Source: CAZVJU01 sp964627195
GTDB lineage: Bacteria > Patescibacteriota > Microgenomatia > UBA8517
Length of the DNA stretch: 64,000 bases
Assembly (NCBI GenBank): GCA_964627195.1
Contig: CAZVJU010000003.1
Coordinates: 1 to 64,000, forward strand
Direction: 5' to 3'
Position numbers and translations under genes: made by a program
Notes under the pieces: model-generated
What the model was told of the DNA's origin: nothing
The model's input: only the letters and a program-made list of their open reading frames with translations
Database searches by the model: none
Shown here: one piece after another, positions 17,479-25,451 of the stretch
Position numbering within the stretch: the stretch's first letter is position 1
How the letters are laid out: each line of letters opens with the position of its first letter

Positions 17479-17484
17479 TATAAT
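17479..17484 (+). promoter_or_regulatory. -10 box (TATAAT) for mntA-hepT
   Basis: TATAAT ends nine bases upstream of the mntA ATG at 17493, with a weak TTCAGA 18 bases upstream. It decides the start: the TTG at 17484 would lie inside the -10 box. Confidence 0.55.
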
Positions 17485-17492
17485 TGGTTTGT

Positions 17493-17894
17493 ATGAAAAT
17501 CAATAAATTCAAACTGGATGAAATAAGAAAAAGGCACAATCTACTTCTTATTCTTTTGCATGGATCACACGTCAGCGGGAAAGTTCATGTAAAAAGTGAT
17601 GTGGATATTGCTATTGTGAGGAAAGATGACAGACAAAAACTAAAGCTCCTTGAACTTATAAAAGATTTATCTGCGACACTCGAAACAGATAAAATTGATG
17701 TAAGTGATCTAACTCATGCCGATCCTCTTTTTTTATATTCTGTTGTCATAAAGTCCAAGCTTCTTTCAGGAGAGAAGAATAACTACGACGCACTTTTGAG
17801 ACTTGCTTTTCATAAATACAGCGACTATCTCCCCTACCTAGAAAAAGAAAGAGAACTGGTAATAGAAAAAATTAAATCCTATGTCACCAATTGA
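17493..17894 (+). CDS. mntA: MntA-type nucleotidyltransferase antitoxin
   Basis: A 133-residue minimal nucleotidyltransferase of the DNA polymerase beta superfamily. The motif LLHGSHVSGKVHVKSDVDIAI has the Gly24-Ser25 pair and the SDVD catalytic Asp residues at 35-38. In MntA/HepT systems the antitoxin AMPylates a tyrosine of the HepT ribonuclease and so neutralises it. The next gene overlaps it by 14 bases and encodes HepT, which makes the assignment firm. Confidence 0.85.
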   Translation: MKINKFKLDEIRKRHNLLLILLHGSHVSGKVHVKSDVDIAIVRKDDRQKLKLLELIKDLSATLETDKIDVSDLTHADPLFLYSVVIKSKLLSGEKNNYDALLRLAFHKYSDYLPYLEKERELVIEKIKSYVTN

Positions 17895-18306
17895 CAAACA
17901 ACTTATTATCAGAAAAGCAAAATTAATAGAAGAGGATCTAAGTAAACTTAAAGAATTTGAAAATGTCTCTTTAAGCAAATATATTGATTCGCTGGAAATT
18001 CGTTTGCAAGTTGAAAGGCTTCTTGAACGAATAGTCGGAAGGATAATAGACATTAATTATCATATTTTAAAAGAAGATTTTAATATTATGCCGACTGACT
18101 ATTATAAATCTTTTACTAGGCTTGCCGAAGAAGAAATTATTGATAAAAAGTTTGCGGAGGAACTTGCTCAATCAACAGGATTAAGAAACGCTCTTGCTCA
18201 CGAATATGATGCTATTGATGATAGTCAAGTGCATGCCTCAATTAAAACAACTCTCTCACAAGTTCCCCAATATCTCGACATAGTTTTAACAAAATACTCC
18301 AATTGA
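17881..18306 (+). CDS. hepT: HepT-like ribonuclease toxin (DUF86)
   Basis: A 141-residue all-helical HEPN protein of the HepT/DUF86 family. The active-site signature RX4HXY is intact as Arg102-NALA-His107-Glu-Tyr109; the tyrosine is the site modified by MntA in characterised systems. The N-terminal DKQLIIRKAKLIEEDLSKL and central EIRLQVERLLERIVGRIIDI helices are typical. The intact motif suggests a functional toxin, in contrast to the neighbouring AbiEii remnant. Confidence 0.85.
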   Translation: MSPIDKQLIIRKAKLIEEDLSKLKEFENVSLSKYIDSLEIRLQVERLLERIVGRIIDINYHILKEDFNIMPTDYYKSFTRLAEEEIIDKKFAEELAQSTGLRNALAHEYDAIDDSQVHASIKTTLSQVPQYLDIVLTKYSN

Positions 18307-18440
18307 CCCAAAGTTATTTCACAATGCTTTAGCAACGCCAAGCTTTGCTTACCGAGTCCAACTCGGCCAAGCTCCGCTTTTGACGCAGTCTTAAACTTGT
18401 TTATTTCGAACCGACAGCTTAGTAAATTTGTGGTGTTAAT
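18304..18440 (+). repeat. Right copy of the direct repeat flanking mntA-hepT, with an inserted structured segment
   Basis: The exact 18-base repeat at 18304-18321 is followed by about 80 bases absent from the left copy, then the flanking similarity resumes near 18398 (atttcga..., ...tagtaaatttgtggtg). The inserted segment contains gccaagctttgctta (18337-18351), whose reverse complement lies inside the second mobile-element copy at about 42413-42427. This looks like a small insertion into the repeat. Confidence 0.55.
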
Positions 18441-18451
18441 AACAAGTTTGT

Positions 18452-18772
18452 TCATTCTTCCGCTTCAAGATTCTCTGTTTCTTTTTCTACTCCTACAATT
18501 GATAAATTTTCAGAGCATTCTTCTCCGTTATGGTTAAACATTATATTAACTATTCTTACGCTTCCTGCTTTCCATCTTCCTCTGTTTTCTAATACTATTA
18601 AAAAATCGGCAGGCGAAATATGAGTGTAACCTCCATTTCCGTCCGGTAAACGAGTTCCATTTTTGCTTATCGACATTATTAATGATTCACCAGGATTTAA
18701 AAACGGTATTAATTTGTTTTTACCTTTACTATCCCATTCGTAATTTACATGTAGAGAATCCTCTGGGCTCAT
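18452..18772 (-). CDS. Hypothetical protein
   Basis: A 106-residue, acidic, soluble-looking protein rich in beta-strand-forming segments (NPGESLIMSISKNG, SVRIVNIMFNHNG) and ending in a Glu-rich tail. I do not recognise a family. No operon partner is evident; the gene stands alone between the toxin-antitoxin islet and the DUF4143 ATPase. An ATG start is present. Confidence 0.5.
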   Translation of the reverse strand: MSPEDSLHVNYEWDSKGKNKLIPFLNPGESLIMSISKNGTRLPDGNGGYTHISPADFLIVLENRGRWKAGSVRIVNIMFNHNGEECSENLSIVGVEKETENLEAEE

Positions 18773-18907
18773 AATTACATATTGTACAAATAAATTTGAC
18801 TAATTAATCAGGAAAAGTGTTAATTCACACCCTAGAATGTACTAAACAGATACATCCGGTTATCACTAAAATCTAATCTTTTCCGGGGTGAGTCCTCTGG
18901 GTTCAGG

Positions 18908-19033
18908 GTGAAACACCTAATCGAGAGCATTTTAAGGACTTACGAACGATTAAAAGAGCTTGGCTTCATTTACTCCAATGGCAAAATTGTGGTTACAGAT
19001 CTGTCGCGAGTATTGCCTCAGGATGATTATTGA
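18908..19033 (+). pseudogene. Remnant of a winged-helix (Crp-like) regulator
   Basis: Translation of this strand gives VKHLIESILRTYERLKELG followed by FIYSNGKIVVTDLSRVLPQ and a stop. This resembles the recognition helix and wing of Crp/Fnr-type winged-helix regulators, where an S/T-R-x-L-x-x-L-x-x-x-G-x-I pattern is followed by a D-L-x-x-L ending. The frame is open for some codons upstream but has no start and no effector domain. The last part runs antisense to the 3' end of the DUF4143 ATPase gene, so a chance resemblance cannot be excluded. Confidence 0.35.
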
Positions 19034-20174
19034 ATTGGTGAGTAATGACGAAGTTTTCCTTAATATTTAGAGACGAACTTCGGCGTTTTAATGTGGAGAC
19101 ATCTTGTGACGACACCGTAAACTTTACTTCAAAAGCAGTACTGCTATCTGCTATAAAATCAATTTCACTGGCGCCTTCTTTGTTGTAGTAAGTTAATTTG
19201 TATTTATTTCTAAAATTCTGAAATACACTTTGCTCAAATAATTGACCTTGAGATGCTTTTCCGAGCACATTTATGATACCTAAATCGCAAAGAAACAATT
19301 TCTTACTCCCCGCAGCCTGACGATCAATGCTGGCTGAAAATTTTGGAAGGAGTGTAATGAAATAAGTTTGTTCAAGAAATGACAGATAATTATAGATTGT
19401 TTCTCTGGAAACTGATAAATCACTTGCTAATTTCAGTATTTCAATTCTGGATCCAACTCTAGGGACAAGCATTAAAATTAAATCTCTTAATTTCGACATA
19501 TCTTTAAAATCAGCTAAATTCTTAGCATCTTTTTCAAAATACGAAGTAAAGATTTCAGAAAGCATTTTACGTTTACGATCCTGATTATCTTCCAATACAA
19601 CCGAAGGAAAACCTCCAAATTCCATAAATTCATCAAAATAAGGAATGAGTCGTTCATAAGCTACTTGGTTTTTGTTGTTAGCCATCTCTATAAATGTATC
19701 TTTTTGATTTCTGTTAATCTTTTTAAATACCAAAAACTCTGTAAAGTTCAATGGAAATAGTTCAAAAATCATTTTTCTACCGGCAAGAGATTCAGGAAAA
19801 AGATTTCTTAGATAATAACTACTCGAGCCTGTCAGGAAAAACTTAACGTCCCAGTGGTCATATAGATATTTTACAACTCTGCTTAAATCGGGGAGATTTT
19901 GAACTTCATCGATAAAAATATACGCTTTAGACTTATTTGAAATTTCATATTCTGCCAAATTGTTCCATACTGTATCGTAATTTTCTTCTTCAAAAATTTT
20001 ACGGTGAATAGGATTCTCCATATCAAGCATCGTTTTATTATTTGAATCAACCATACTGTAGAGATGGCGAAGAGCGGTTGTTTTACCCACCTGGCGCATA
20101 CCTGTTATAACGGTAATTTCCTTCGTTTTGAGTTCAGTTTCCAGTTGTGAAAAAAGTTGCCTAGGGTATAACAT
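18993..20174 (-). CDS. AAA-family ATPase with DUF4143 domain
   Basis: A 393-residue protein of the large AAA_14/DUF4143 family. The Walker A motif is GMRQVGKT at residues 25-32, Walker B is IFIDEVQN near residue 90, sensor 1 is FFLTGSSS near residue 114, and the segment LAGRKMIFELFPLNFTEFL is diagnostic. The C-terminal DUF4143 part includes a winged-helix region (LSVSRETIYNYLSFLEQTYFI) and a PD-(D/E)XK-like core (YYNKEGASEIDFI...FEVKF). The role of these ATPases is not established. It is a lone gene in the defence islet. Confidence 0.85.
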   Translation of the reverse strand: MLYPRQLFSQLETELKTKEITVITGMRQVGKTTALRHLYSMVDSNNKTMLDMENPIHRKIFEEENYDTVWNNLAEYEISNKSKAYIFIDEVQNLPDLSRVVKYLYDHWDVKFFLTGSSSYYLRNLFPESLAGRKMIFELFPLNFTEFLVFKKINRNQKDTFIEMANNKNQVAYERLIPYFDEFMEFGGFPSVVLEDNQDRKRKMLSEIFTSYFEKDAKNLADFKDMSKLRDLILMLVPRVGSRIEILKLASDLSVSRETIYNYLSFLEQTYFITLLPKFSASIDRQAAGSKKLFLCDLGIINVLGKASQGQLFEQSVFQNFRNKYKLTYYNKEGASEIDFIADSSTAFEVKFTVSSQDVSTLKRRSSSLNIKENFVITHQFNNHPEAILATDL

Positions 20175-20264
20175 ATGTCTGATGATAGCTTACATAGCCG
20201 GGGGGTATATGTCAAGTAGTACGAAGATTATCAAGCCTACTGGTATGGAACACTTTTAGCCTAA

Positions 20265-20287
20265 TATATCACACAAGGTGTGATATA
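20265..20287. repeat. Palindrome with ATCACAC/GTGTGAT arms
   Basis: Ten-base arms TATATCACAC and GTGTGATATA surround a three-base centre. It lies between the ATPase start and the tRNA-Glu 3' end and shares the TCACAC/GTGTGA core with other palindromes near 26.85, 42.53 and 45.93 kb. Confidence 0.5.
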
Positions 20288-20327
20288 GCTTCACACATCC
20301 GGTAAATAAGCCGTTTTTGTTGAAGTG

Positions 20328-20400
20328 TGACCCCACTGGGACTCGAACCCAGGTTTATAGGATGAGAACCTATTGTCCTAGACCACTAGACGATGGGGCC
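20328..20400 (-). tRNA. tRNA-Glu (CTC anticodon)
   Basis: On the minus strand the 73-base sequence folds into a full cloverleaf: acceptor GGCCCCA paired to TGGGGTC, the D-arm CGTCTAGTGGTCTAGGACA characteristic of bacterial tRNA-Glu, anticodon stem ATAGG/CCTAT with loop TTCTCAT, and T-arm CTGGG-TTCGAGT-CCCAG. The anticodon is CTC, which reads GAG. CCA is not encoded. Confidence 0.93.
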
Positions 20401-20406
20401 TTCATT

Positions 20407-20433
20407 CAAACTTTCTTTTCCAAAGAAAGTTTG
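20407..20433. repeat. Perfect 12-bp hairpin between lon and tRNA-Glu
   Basis: The arms CAAACTTTCTTT and AAAGAAAGTTTG enclose a three-base loop. It lies 3' of lon and just 5' of the tRNA on the minus strand. No T-tract follows on either strand, so it is not a standard terminator; it may serve as a processing or boundary structure. Confidence 0.45.
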
Positions 20434-20520
20434 GTAAAGCAAAGAAAACACCCAAAATACTAAGACTATTTTAGCTTAGTTGAAGCTGAAAGACAATTAA
20501 ACCCTTCGGTGAACTCAGGT

Positions 20521-23025
20521 TTAACTCGCAGCTATGAAGGTAGAACGGGGAAAAACACGGTCTTTTTTCTTTTCTTCAACAACCGGCCACTTTTTCAGGG
20601 CAATCTTAAGTACTTCCTCCAAGCGGGAGACAAATAGAAATTTTATATCTTTCTGAACGCTTGCGGGTATATCTTCCATATCCTTCTTATTATCCTTGGG
20701 AAGAATTATTGTCTTTAACCCGGCTCGGTGACCTGCTATTACTTTTTCTTTTACTCCGCCGATTTCAAGCGCACGACCGCGTAAAGTAATCTCGCCTGTC
20801 ATGCCGACATTTCGTCTGACCGGAATTTTGGTTAAGGCCGATACCAGTGCTGTCGCCATCGCAATGCCTGCAGACGGACCGTCTTTTGGAACTGCCCCTT
20901 CAGGAACATGAATGTGGACATCAATATTGGCGACAAATTCTTCTTTTAGATTAAGTTCCTGCCAATGAGCTTTGGCCCAGGTAAAGGCCGCCTTGGCCGA
21001 CTCCTTCATAACTTCCCCAAGTTGACCGGTTAAAGTCAGCTTCCCCTTGCCCGGCATCAGAGCTACTTCTATAAAAAGAATTTCGCCGCCCGAAGCCGTG
21101 ACGGCAAGGCCGGTTGACATGCCAACTTCATCAACCTTTTCAGCAATTAGGGAACTGAATTTCTGGGGCCCTAAAAATTTTCTTACGTCAGCATTTTTTA
21201 TTATCATAGGAAACTTTTTCTTCTCTGCGACCAAGCGCGCGATTTTTCGACAAACCGTTGCAAGATTTCGTTCCAAATCCCTTACTCCGGCCTCTCGGGT
21301 ATATCGATTAATAATTTCATTCAAAGCATTTTTGGCCATTTTAATTCCCTTATCTTCGAATCCATGAAGCCTAAGTTGTTTTGGCCACAAAAATTCTTCG
21401 GCGATTTTATATTTCTCATCCTGGGTATAGCCGGGGAAACGAATTACCTCCATTCTGTCCCGAAGCGCGCTTGGAATTTTTTCCAAAACGTTACCGGTGC
21501 AAATAAACATCACTTGCGATAGATCAAAGGGAACTTCCAAATAATGATCCGAGAATTCTCTATTTTGTTCTGGGTCGAGAGCTTCAAGAAGTGCCGATGA
21601 CGGATCTCCTCGAAAGTCTACTCCCAATTTATCGATCTCATCCAACATAAAAATAGGGTTTCTGGAACCAGCATTTTTAATGCCTTGGATTATTCTTCCT
21701 GGGAGAGCACCAACATAGGTTCTCCTATGGCCTCGAATTTCCGCTTCATCCCGAATTCCGCCAAGAGACATCCTAACAAATTTCCTGCCGAGAGCTCTCG
21801 CAATTGACTTGCCGATAGAAGTTTTACCGACTCCGGGGGGTCCGATAAAACAAAGAATCGTAGGTTGGGAATCTTCTTCTTTATCTTTTTCAGTTTCTGA
21901 TTGAGTTAAATTTTCACCTTGTTTAGATTTTTTTTGCGAGTTTTTTTTATGACTCTTTTTAATTTGCATCACCGCAAGATATTCCAATATCCTCTCCTTG
22001 GCCTTATTGAGTCCAAAATGATCGTTCTCAAGAATTTCTGCAGCTTTTGAAATGGAAACGTTATTAGGGGTAGCCACACTCCAAGGCATGTCGCAAAGCC
22101 AATCAAGATAGTTCCTGATGTAACCTCCCTCCGGATTGTGAGGTGAAAGCTGGTTAAGTCTTTTAAGTTCTTTTTCTGCTTTTTCCCGAACGTCTTTCGG
22201 CATACCAACTTCTTTGATTTTTTGTCTGTATTCTTTAAACTCTTCGGTTGATAAATCTCCTTCTTCACCTTCACCCAACTCTTCTTCGATAGTCCTTTTT
22301 TTCTCGCGAAGCATGGCTTTGCGCATTTGATCCTCAAAGCGTTTTTGAGTTTTTGAAGATATGGTATGTTCGAGCTCAAGCACGTTTACCTCCTGGGAAA
22401 GATTCTCCAAAACTTTTTGGAGCCGATCCTTTAAAGAGGTCATCTCCAATAGTTCCTGTTTTCCCTTCATTTTGGTTTCAAGAAGTGACGCAACTTGGTC
22501 CACGAGTTCATTCGGTTCTACCTTCCCGGAAACCAGCTTCATAACGGCCATTATTTCGGCTTGCTTACCAAGGTTGATCGATTTTTTGAAAAGATCGGAA
22601 ATTTTGTTTGCAAGAGCTTGAATTTCCTCGGCTGTTCCTTTCACTACTGTAGGAACTTCCTCAACTTTCGCAATTAAGTGGGGTTCTGTAGAAGTCATTT
22701 CGATTAACCTTATTCTGGCTTGGCCCCTAACTACTGCATGGATTTCACCTTCCGTAGACATCATTTGGGTTATAGTTGCTATAGTCCCAATTTTAAAAAG
22801 GTCTTCAAAATCAGGGTCAGGAATTCGAGCATCTTTCTGGGTAAAAATGCCTACCACCCTATCTTCCTGAAAAGCAGTATTTATTGCTTCAACGCTTTTC
22901 TTCCTTCCGAAGGAGAGAACTGCGTCCGTGTGGGGAAAAACTACCGATCCGCGGATAGCGACAATCGGGATCTGCCTATAGATTATAGTTTTTTCAAGTT
23001 CAACTTTTGTTACTTCGTCTGCCAT
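20521..23025 (-). CDS. lon: ATP-dependent Lon protease (LonA type)
   Basis: An 834-residue cytoplasmic AAA+ serine protease. The N-terminal substrate-binding LON domain spans about residues 10-200 (VAIRGSVVFPHTDAVL), followed by a coiled coil. The AAA+ module has Walker A GPPGVGKT near residues 392-399 and Walker B FMLDEIDKLG. A Lys-rich insertion (KKSHKKNSQKKSKQGENL) precedes Walker A and is unusual. The catalytic dyad is Ser near 717 in KDGPSAG and Lys near 760 in EKVIAGHRAG, with the same separation as in E. coli Lon. It has its own promoter. Confidence 0.97.
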   Translation of the reverse strand: MADEVTKVELEKTIIYRQIPIVAIRGSVVFPHTDAVLSFGRKKSVEAINTAFQEDRVVGIFTQKDARIPDPDFEDLFKIGTIATITQMMSTEGEIHAVVRGQARIRLIEMTSTEPHLIAKVEEVPTVVKGTAEEIQALANKISDLFKKSINLGKQAEIMAVMKLVSGKVEPNELVDQVASLLETKMKGKQELLEMTSLKDRLQKVLENLSQEVNVLELEHTISSKTQKRFEDQMRKAMLREKKRTIEEELGEGEEGDLSTEEFKEYRQKIKEVGMPKDVREKAEKELKRLNQLSPHNPEGGYIRNYLDWLCDMPWSVATPNNVSISKAAEILENDHFGLNKAKERILEYLAVMQIKKSHKKNSQKKSKQGENLTQSETEKDKEEDSQPTILCFIGPPGVGKTSIGKSIARALGRKFVRMSLGGIRDEAEIRGHRRTYVGALPGRIIQGIKNAGSRNPIFMLDEIDKLGVDFRGDPSSALLEALDPEQNREFSDHYLEVPFDLSQVMFICTGNVLEKIPSALRDRMEVIRFPGYTQDEKYKIAEEFLWPKQLRLHGFEDKGIKMAKNALNEIINRYTREAGVRDLERNLATVCRKIARLVAEKKKFPMIIKNADVRKFLGPQKFSSLIAEKVDEVGMSTGLAVTASGGEILFIEVALMPGKGKLTLTGQLGEVMKESAKAAFTWAKAHWQELNLKEEFVANIDVHIHVPEGAVPKDGPSAGIAMATALVSALTKIPVRRNVGMTGEITLRGRALEIGGVKEKVIAGHRAGLKTIILPKDNKKDMEDIPASVQKDIKFLFVSRLEEVLKIALKKWPVVEEKKKDRVFPRSTFIAAS

Positions 23026-23044
23026 GAATTAAATATATTTTAGC

Positions 23045-23073
23045 AGTCTATCCTCTTGTTTGCTAAAAGTCAA
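23045..23073 (-). promoter_or_regulatory. Promoter for lon
   Basis: Minus-strand TTGACT (23068-23073), 17-base spacer and TAGACT (23045-23050), about 19 bases upstream of the lon start. No heat-shock CIRCE-type inverted repeat is visible. Confidence 0.65.
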
Positions 23074-23083
23074 GAGTCTTTCT

Positions 23084-23569
23084 TCACTTTACTAACTTGA
23101 ACAAATGAAGTTTGTCGATAATATAGGCCACACATAACCCCAAAATAGCTCCTGCGAAAATGTCTGTATAAGAGTGAACATTCCCCAAAACTCTCCCTAA
23201 ACCTACTAAGAATGCGCTTGCCAAAAAGAAAAAGCCAATCTTTTTATCATGCAACCACACACTTACAGCCAGCGCGAATGCTGAGGCTGCATGGGATGAC
23301 GGAAAAGCGGAATCGAAAGGTACCGTCAAGGTCATCGGAATACTCCCGTTAACTTCAAAGGGTCGTGAAATCGGAAATAAATTTTTTATCATTTCGGCGA
23401 TAACCCATGCGAGTAAGGTTGCGAAAAGCGCGTGGAAAGCTTCCTCCCTCTTCACTCTCCCATCAAAGAGCCAAAGCCCCAAAAGTCCCGCAAACATGAA
23501 CCAAATCAAAAAACTCGCTAAAAAAGTTACGGAAATTGACGTCTGACCGGAAAGAACTGCAGGGTTCAT
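23084..23569 (-). CDS. PAP2-family membrane phosphatase
   Basis: A 161-residue polytopic PAP2 enzyme, probably acting on undecaprenyl pyrophosphate or a related lipid phosphate on the outer face of the membrane. The three signature motifs are a degenerate first one near PISRPFE, PSSHAA near residue 95 with the catalytic His region, and LGRVLGNVHSYTDIFAG near residue 125. It begins one base after the stop of the L,D-transpeptidase gene, so the two form an envelope operon. The ATG at 23569 is chosen over a TTG six codons earlier. Confidence 0.85.
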   Translation of the reverse strand: MNPAVLSGQTSISVTFLASFLIWFMFAGLLGLWLFDGRVKREEAFHALFATLLAWVIAEMIKNLFPISRPFEVNGSIPMTLTVPFDSAFPSSHAASAFALAVSVWLHDKKIGFFFLASAFLVGLGRVLGNVHSYTDIFAGAILGLCVAYIIDKLHLFKLVK

Positions 23570-23570
23570 A

Positions 23571-24263
23571 TTAGTCGTGAATAACAATGCGTGTCCCCAG
23601 GTTATCGGCGCTTGAATAAACTATGTTCTTGCCTTCGGGAAGAACCGGCGAGGCCCAATAGTAAAGCTTTTCTGCAATAGGTGTGGGAAGATTAACACAT
23701 CCATGGCTCCGCGGCGTTCCAAAATCGTTATGCCAGTAGGTTCCGTGTAACCCATAACCCCTCCAATTAGGAACTTTACTGTTGCCGAAATACATCACAT
23801 ACGGGACATTCGGTAAATTATAATAATATCTGCCGCTTCCTCCTTCCATCTTTGTGGCTCTAAGTTTAATCCAAATTCTAAATTCACCTACAGGAGTCGG
23901 GGTCCCAGGGAGTCCGCTGGAAACACGTGTTTCCAGAAACAAATTACCACCATCCCACGCTTGTAACTTTTGTTCCGACAAATCAACTTCAATGTAGCGA
24001 TCGCCATTTGTTGTTCCGAGTACTCTGTCTGCATCCGGCGCAGATGCGATCATGGGAGGAACCTGAAGTCTTTGCCCCTCAAAAATTGCCAGTTTCTGAG
24101 TAGGATCATATTCTCCGGCATAGTTTACGCTCTGGCAGGCACTTATGTCGTCGCTCTTAGTTTTTACTTTCTGAACAGTACTATTATCCCTGAAATTCAA
24201 AGTCAGGAAAAAAGAGAACATCAGGACAGAGCAAGATAAAATGATTAGAAAATTTTTCTTCAT
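23571..24263 (-). CDS. L,D-transpeptidase (YkuD domain), membrane-anchored
   Basis: A 230-residue enzyme that cross-links or modifies peptidoglycan by the penicillin-insensitive L,D route. A signal anchor covers residues about 4-23. The YkuD domain starts at RYIEVDLSEQKLQAW (about residue 89) and ends with the active site: His173 in LHGTYW and SHGCVN with catalytic Cys189. There is no LysM domain, although EGQRLQVPPMI resembles the tail of a degenerate one. Its genomic partner is the PAP2 phosphatase. Confidence 0.92.
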   Translation of the reverse strand: MKKNFLIILSCSVLMFSFFLTLNFRDNSTVQKVKTKSDDISACQSVNYAGEYDPTQKLAIFEGQRLQVPPMIASAPDADRVLGTTNGDRYIEVDLSEQKLQAWDGGNLFLETRVSSGLPGTPTPVGEFRIWIKLRATKMEGGSGRYYYNLPNVPYVMYFGNSKVPNWRGYGLHGTYWHNDFGTPRSHGCVNLPTPIAEKLYYWASPVLPEGKNIVYSSADNLGTRIVIHD

Positions 24264-24319
24264 TTAACTACCTACTACTAATATATCTAATATCTCTTTG
24301 TTTTTCCAATTGACAAGAT

Positions 24320-24325
24320 TATACT
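24320..24325 (+). promoter_or_regulatory. -10 box (TATACT) for dgkA
   Basis: TATACT ends eight bases before the dgkA ATG at 24334, with TTGTTT 16 bases upstream. The arrangement predicts a leaderless message and rules out an upstream TTG start. Confidence 0.5.
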
Positions 24326-24333
24326 TACTGGGT

Positions 24334-24699
24334 ATGGGGTTAAGACATCCGACAGCAAAGAGTTTCACTTATGCTTTCCAAGGGATAAAAACTGCATTCA
24401 AAAGAGAGCCGAATTTCAGAATTCATCTCTTACTGGCAATTTTTGTTCTTTTATCGGCAACTTTATTAAAGTTTTCTCTCATTGAATGGCTTATATTGGC
24501 ATTTACAATAACCTTTGTAATTACATTGGAGCTTCTTAATACTGTTCTGGAGGCGATGGTAAATCTCATTAGTCCTAATATCTCCGAAGAGGCGCGTGTC
24601 GCAAAGGATGTTGCGGCAGGAATGGTACTTGTGATATCAGCTTTAGCCGTTGTAGTCGGCTTACTCCTTTTTGTACCAAAAGTTCTTAATCTTTTCTAG
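24334..24699 (+). CDS. dgkA: Diacylglycerol/undecaprenol kinase
   Basis: A 121-residue integral membrane kinase of the DgkA family with three membrane helices. In organisms with Gram-positive-type envelopes this family phosphorylates undecaprenol, recycling the peptidoglycan carrier lipid. The signature ELLNTVLEAMVNL near residue 74 carries the catalytic Glu and the Asn; the usual Asp of the ExxxD part is replaced by Asn (MVNL), and KDVAAGMVL near residue 94 follows. It faces uppP, which supplies undecaprenyl phosphate by another route. Confidence 0.85.
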   Translation: MGLRHPTAKSFTYAFQGIKTAFKREPNFRIHLLLAIFVLLSATLLKFSLIEWLILAFTITFVITLELLNTVLEAMVNLISPNISEEARVAKDVAAGMVLVISALAVVVGLLLFVPKVLNLF

Positions 24700-24704
24700 A
24701 ATCT

Positions 24705-25445
24705 CTAAAGAAAAAACGTCAGGATACCTAAAAGTGCAGCGTAAAACCCGAAAATTTTGAATTTTGAATTTTTGAGAAGCTGCATTGTCCAAGAAATAGA
24801 CATATAACCAAAAACGGCAGAGGCTATAAAACCCAAAATCAAAGAAGAACTATTAGTGGATAGCTCGTTTCTTGCATGGTAAAGCTCCAGTGCATTTGCG
24901 CCTAAAATCGCAGGAACCGACAGGAGAAACGAAAATTGAAGTGCTTCCTGGCGGGCTATTCCTCTTTTGAGCGCGGCAAAAATCGTTGCACCCGAGCGCG
25001 AAATTGCCGGTACTATTGCCAATGCCTGACCAATGCCGATTATAAAAGAGTCTCCGGCAGATATAGTTTTTTTAGTACCTGCTAATTTATCTATCCAAAA
25101 ACATAATACCGAGGTAATAAAAAACTGGATTCCAAGAATTGCCCCGACTTGTGTAAAACTATTCTCCAGGGTTGTCCTAAACAGTAACCCGAATAAAGCT
25201 GCAGGGATGCTTCCAATAATTAGTAAAGTGAGGTAAGAAAAATCTATATGGAAAATTTTCTTTCTAAAAAAGATTAGAACAGAAAAAAGAGTCCCAAAAT
25301 GCAAAACCACATCGAAAAGCACTCCGGGCTGTGAAAATCCGGGAATAAAATGTTGGGCAAGAACCAAATGCCCGGAAGATGAAACCGGCAGAAATTCAGT
25401 TAAGCCCTGGATAATGCCTAAAATTATCACCCAAAAAATAGTCAT
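24705..25445 (-). CDS. uppP: Undecaprenyl-diphosphatase (UppP/BacA)
   Basis: A 246-residue polytopic enzyme that dephosphorylates undecaprenyl pyrophosphate to regenerate the carrier lipid for peptidoglycan synthesis. The two conserved motifs are GIIQGLTEFLPVSSSGHLVL near residues 10-30 and AIVPAISRSGATI near residue 146, each on a re-entrant helix. The length is slightly shorter than the usual 265-280. It is six bases upstream of the deformylase-like gene stop region and convergent with dgkA. Confidence 0.95.
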   Translation of the reverse strand: MTIFWVIILGIIQGLTEFLPVSSSGHLVLAQHFIPGFSQPGVLFDVVLHFGTLFSVLIFFRKKIFHIDFSYLTLLIIGSIPAALFGLLFRTTLENSFTQVGAILGIQFFITSVLCFWIDKLAGTKKTISAGDSFIIGIGQALAIVPAISRSGATIFAALKRGIARQEALQFSFLLSVPAILGANALELYHARNELSTNSSSLILGFIASAVFGYMSISWTMQLLKNSKFKIFGFYAALLGILTFFL

Positions 25446-25451
25446 AATAAT

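Noticed and set aside
20407..20433. Rho-independent terminator after lon
   Set aside because: The hairpin is perfect but neither strand has a T-tract directly after it.
21969..22379. A 136-codon frame inside lon
   Set aside because: It is an alternate frame of a fully conserved lon gene and has no family resemblance or start signal.
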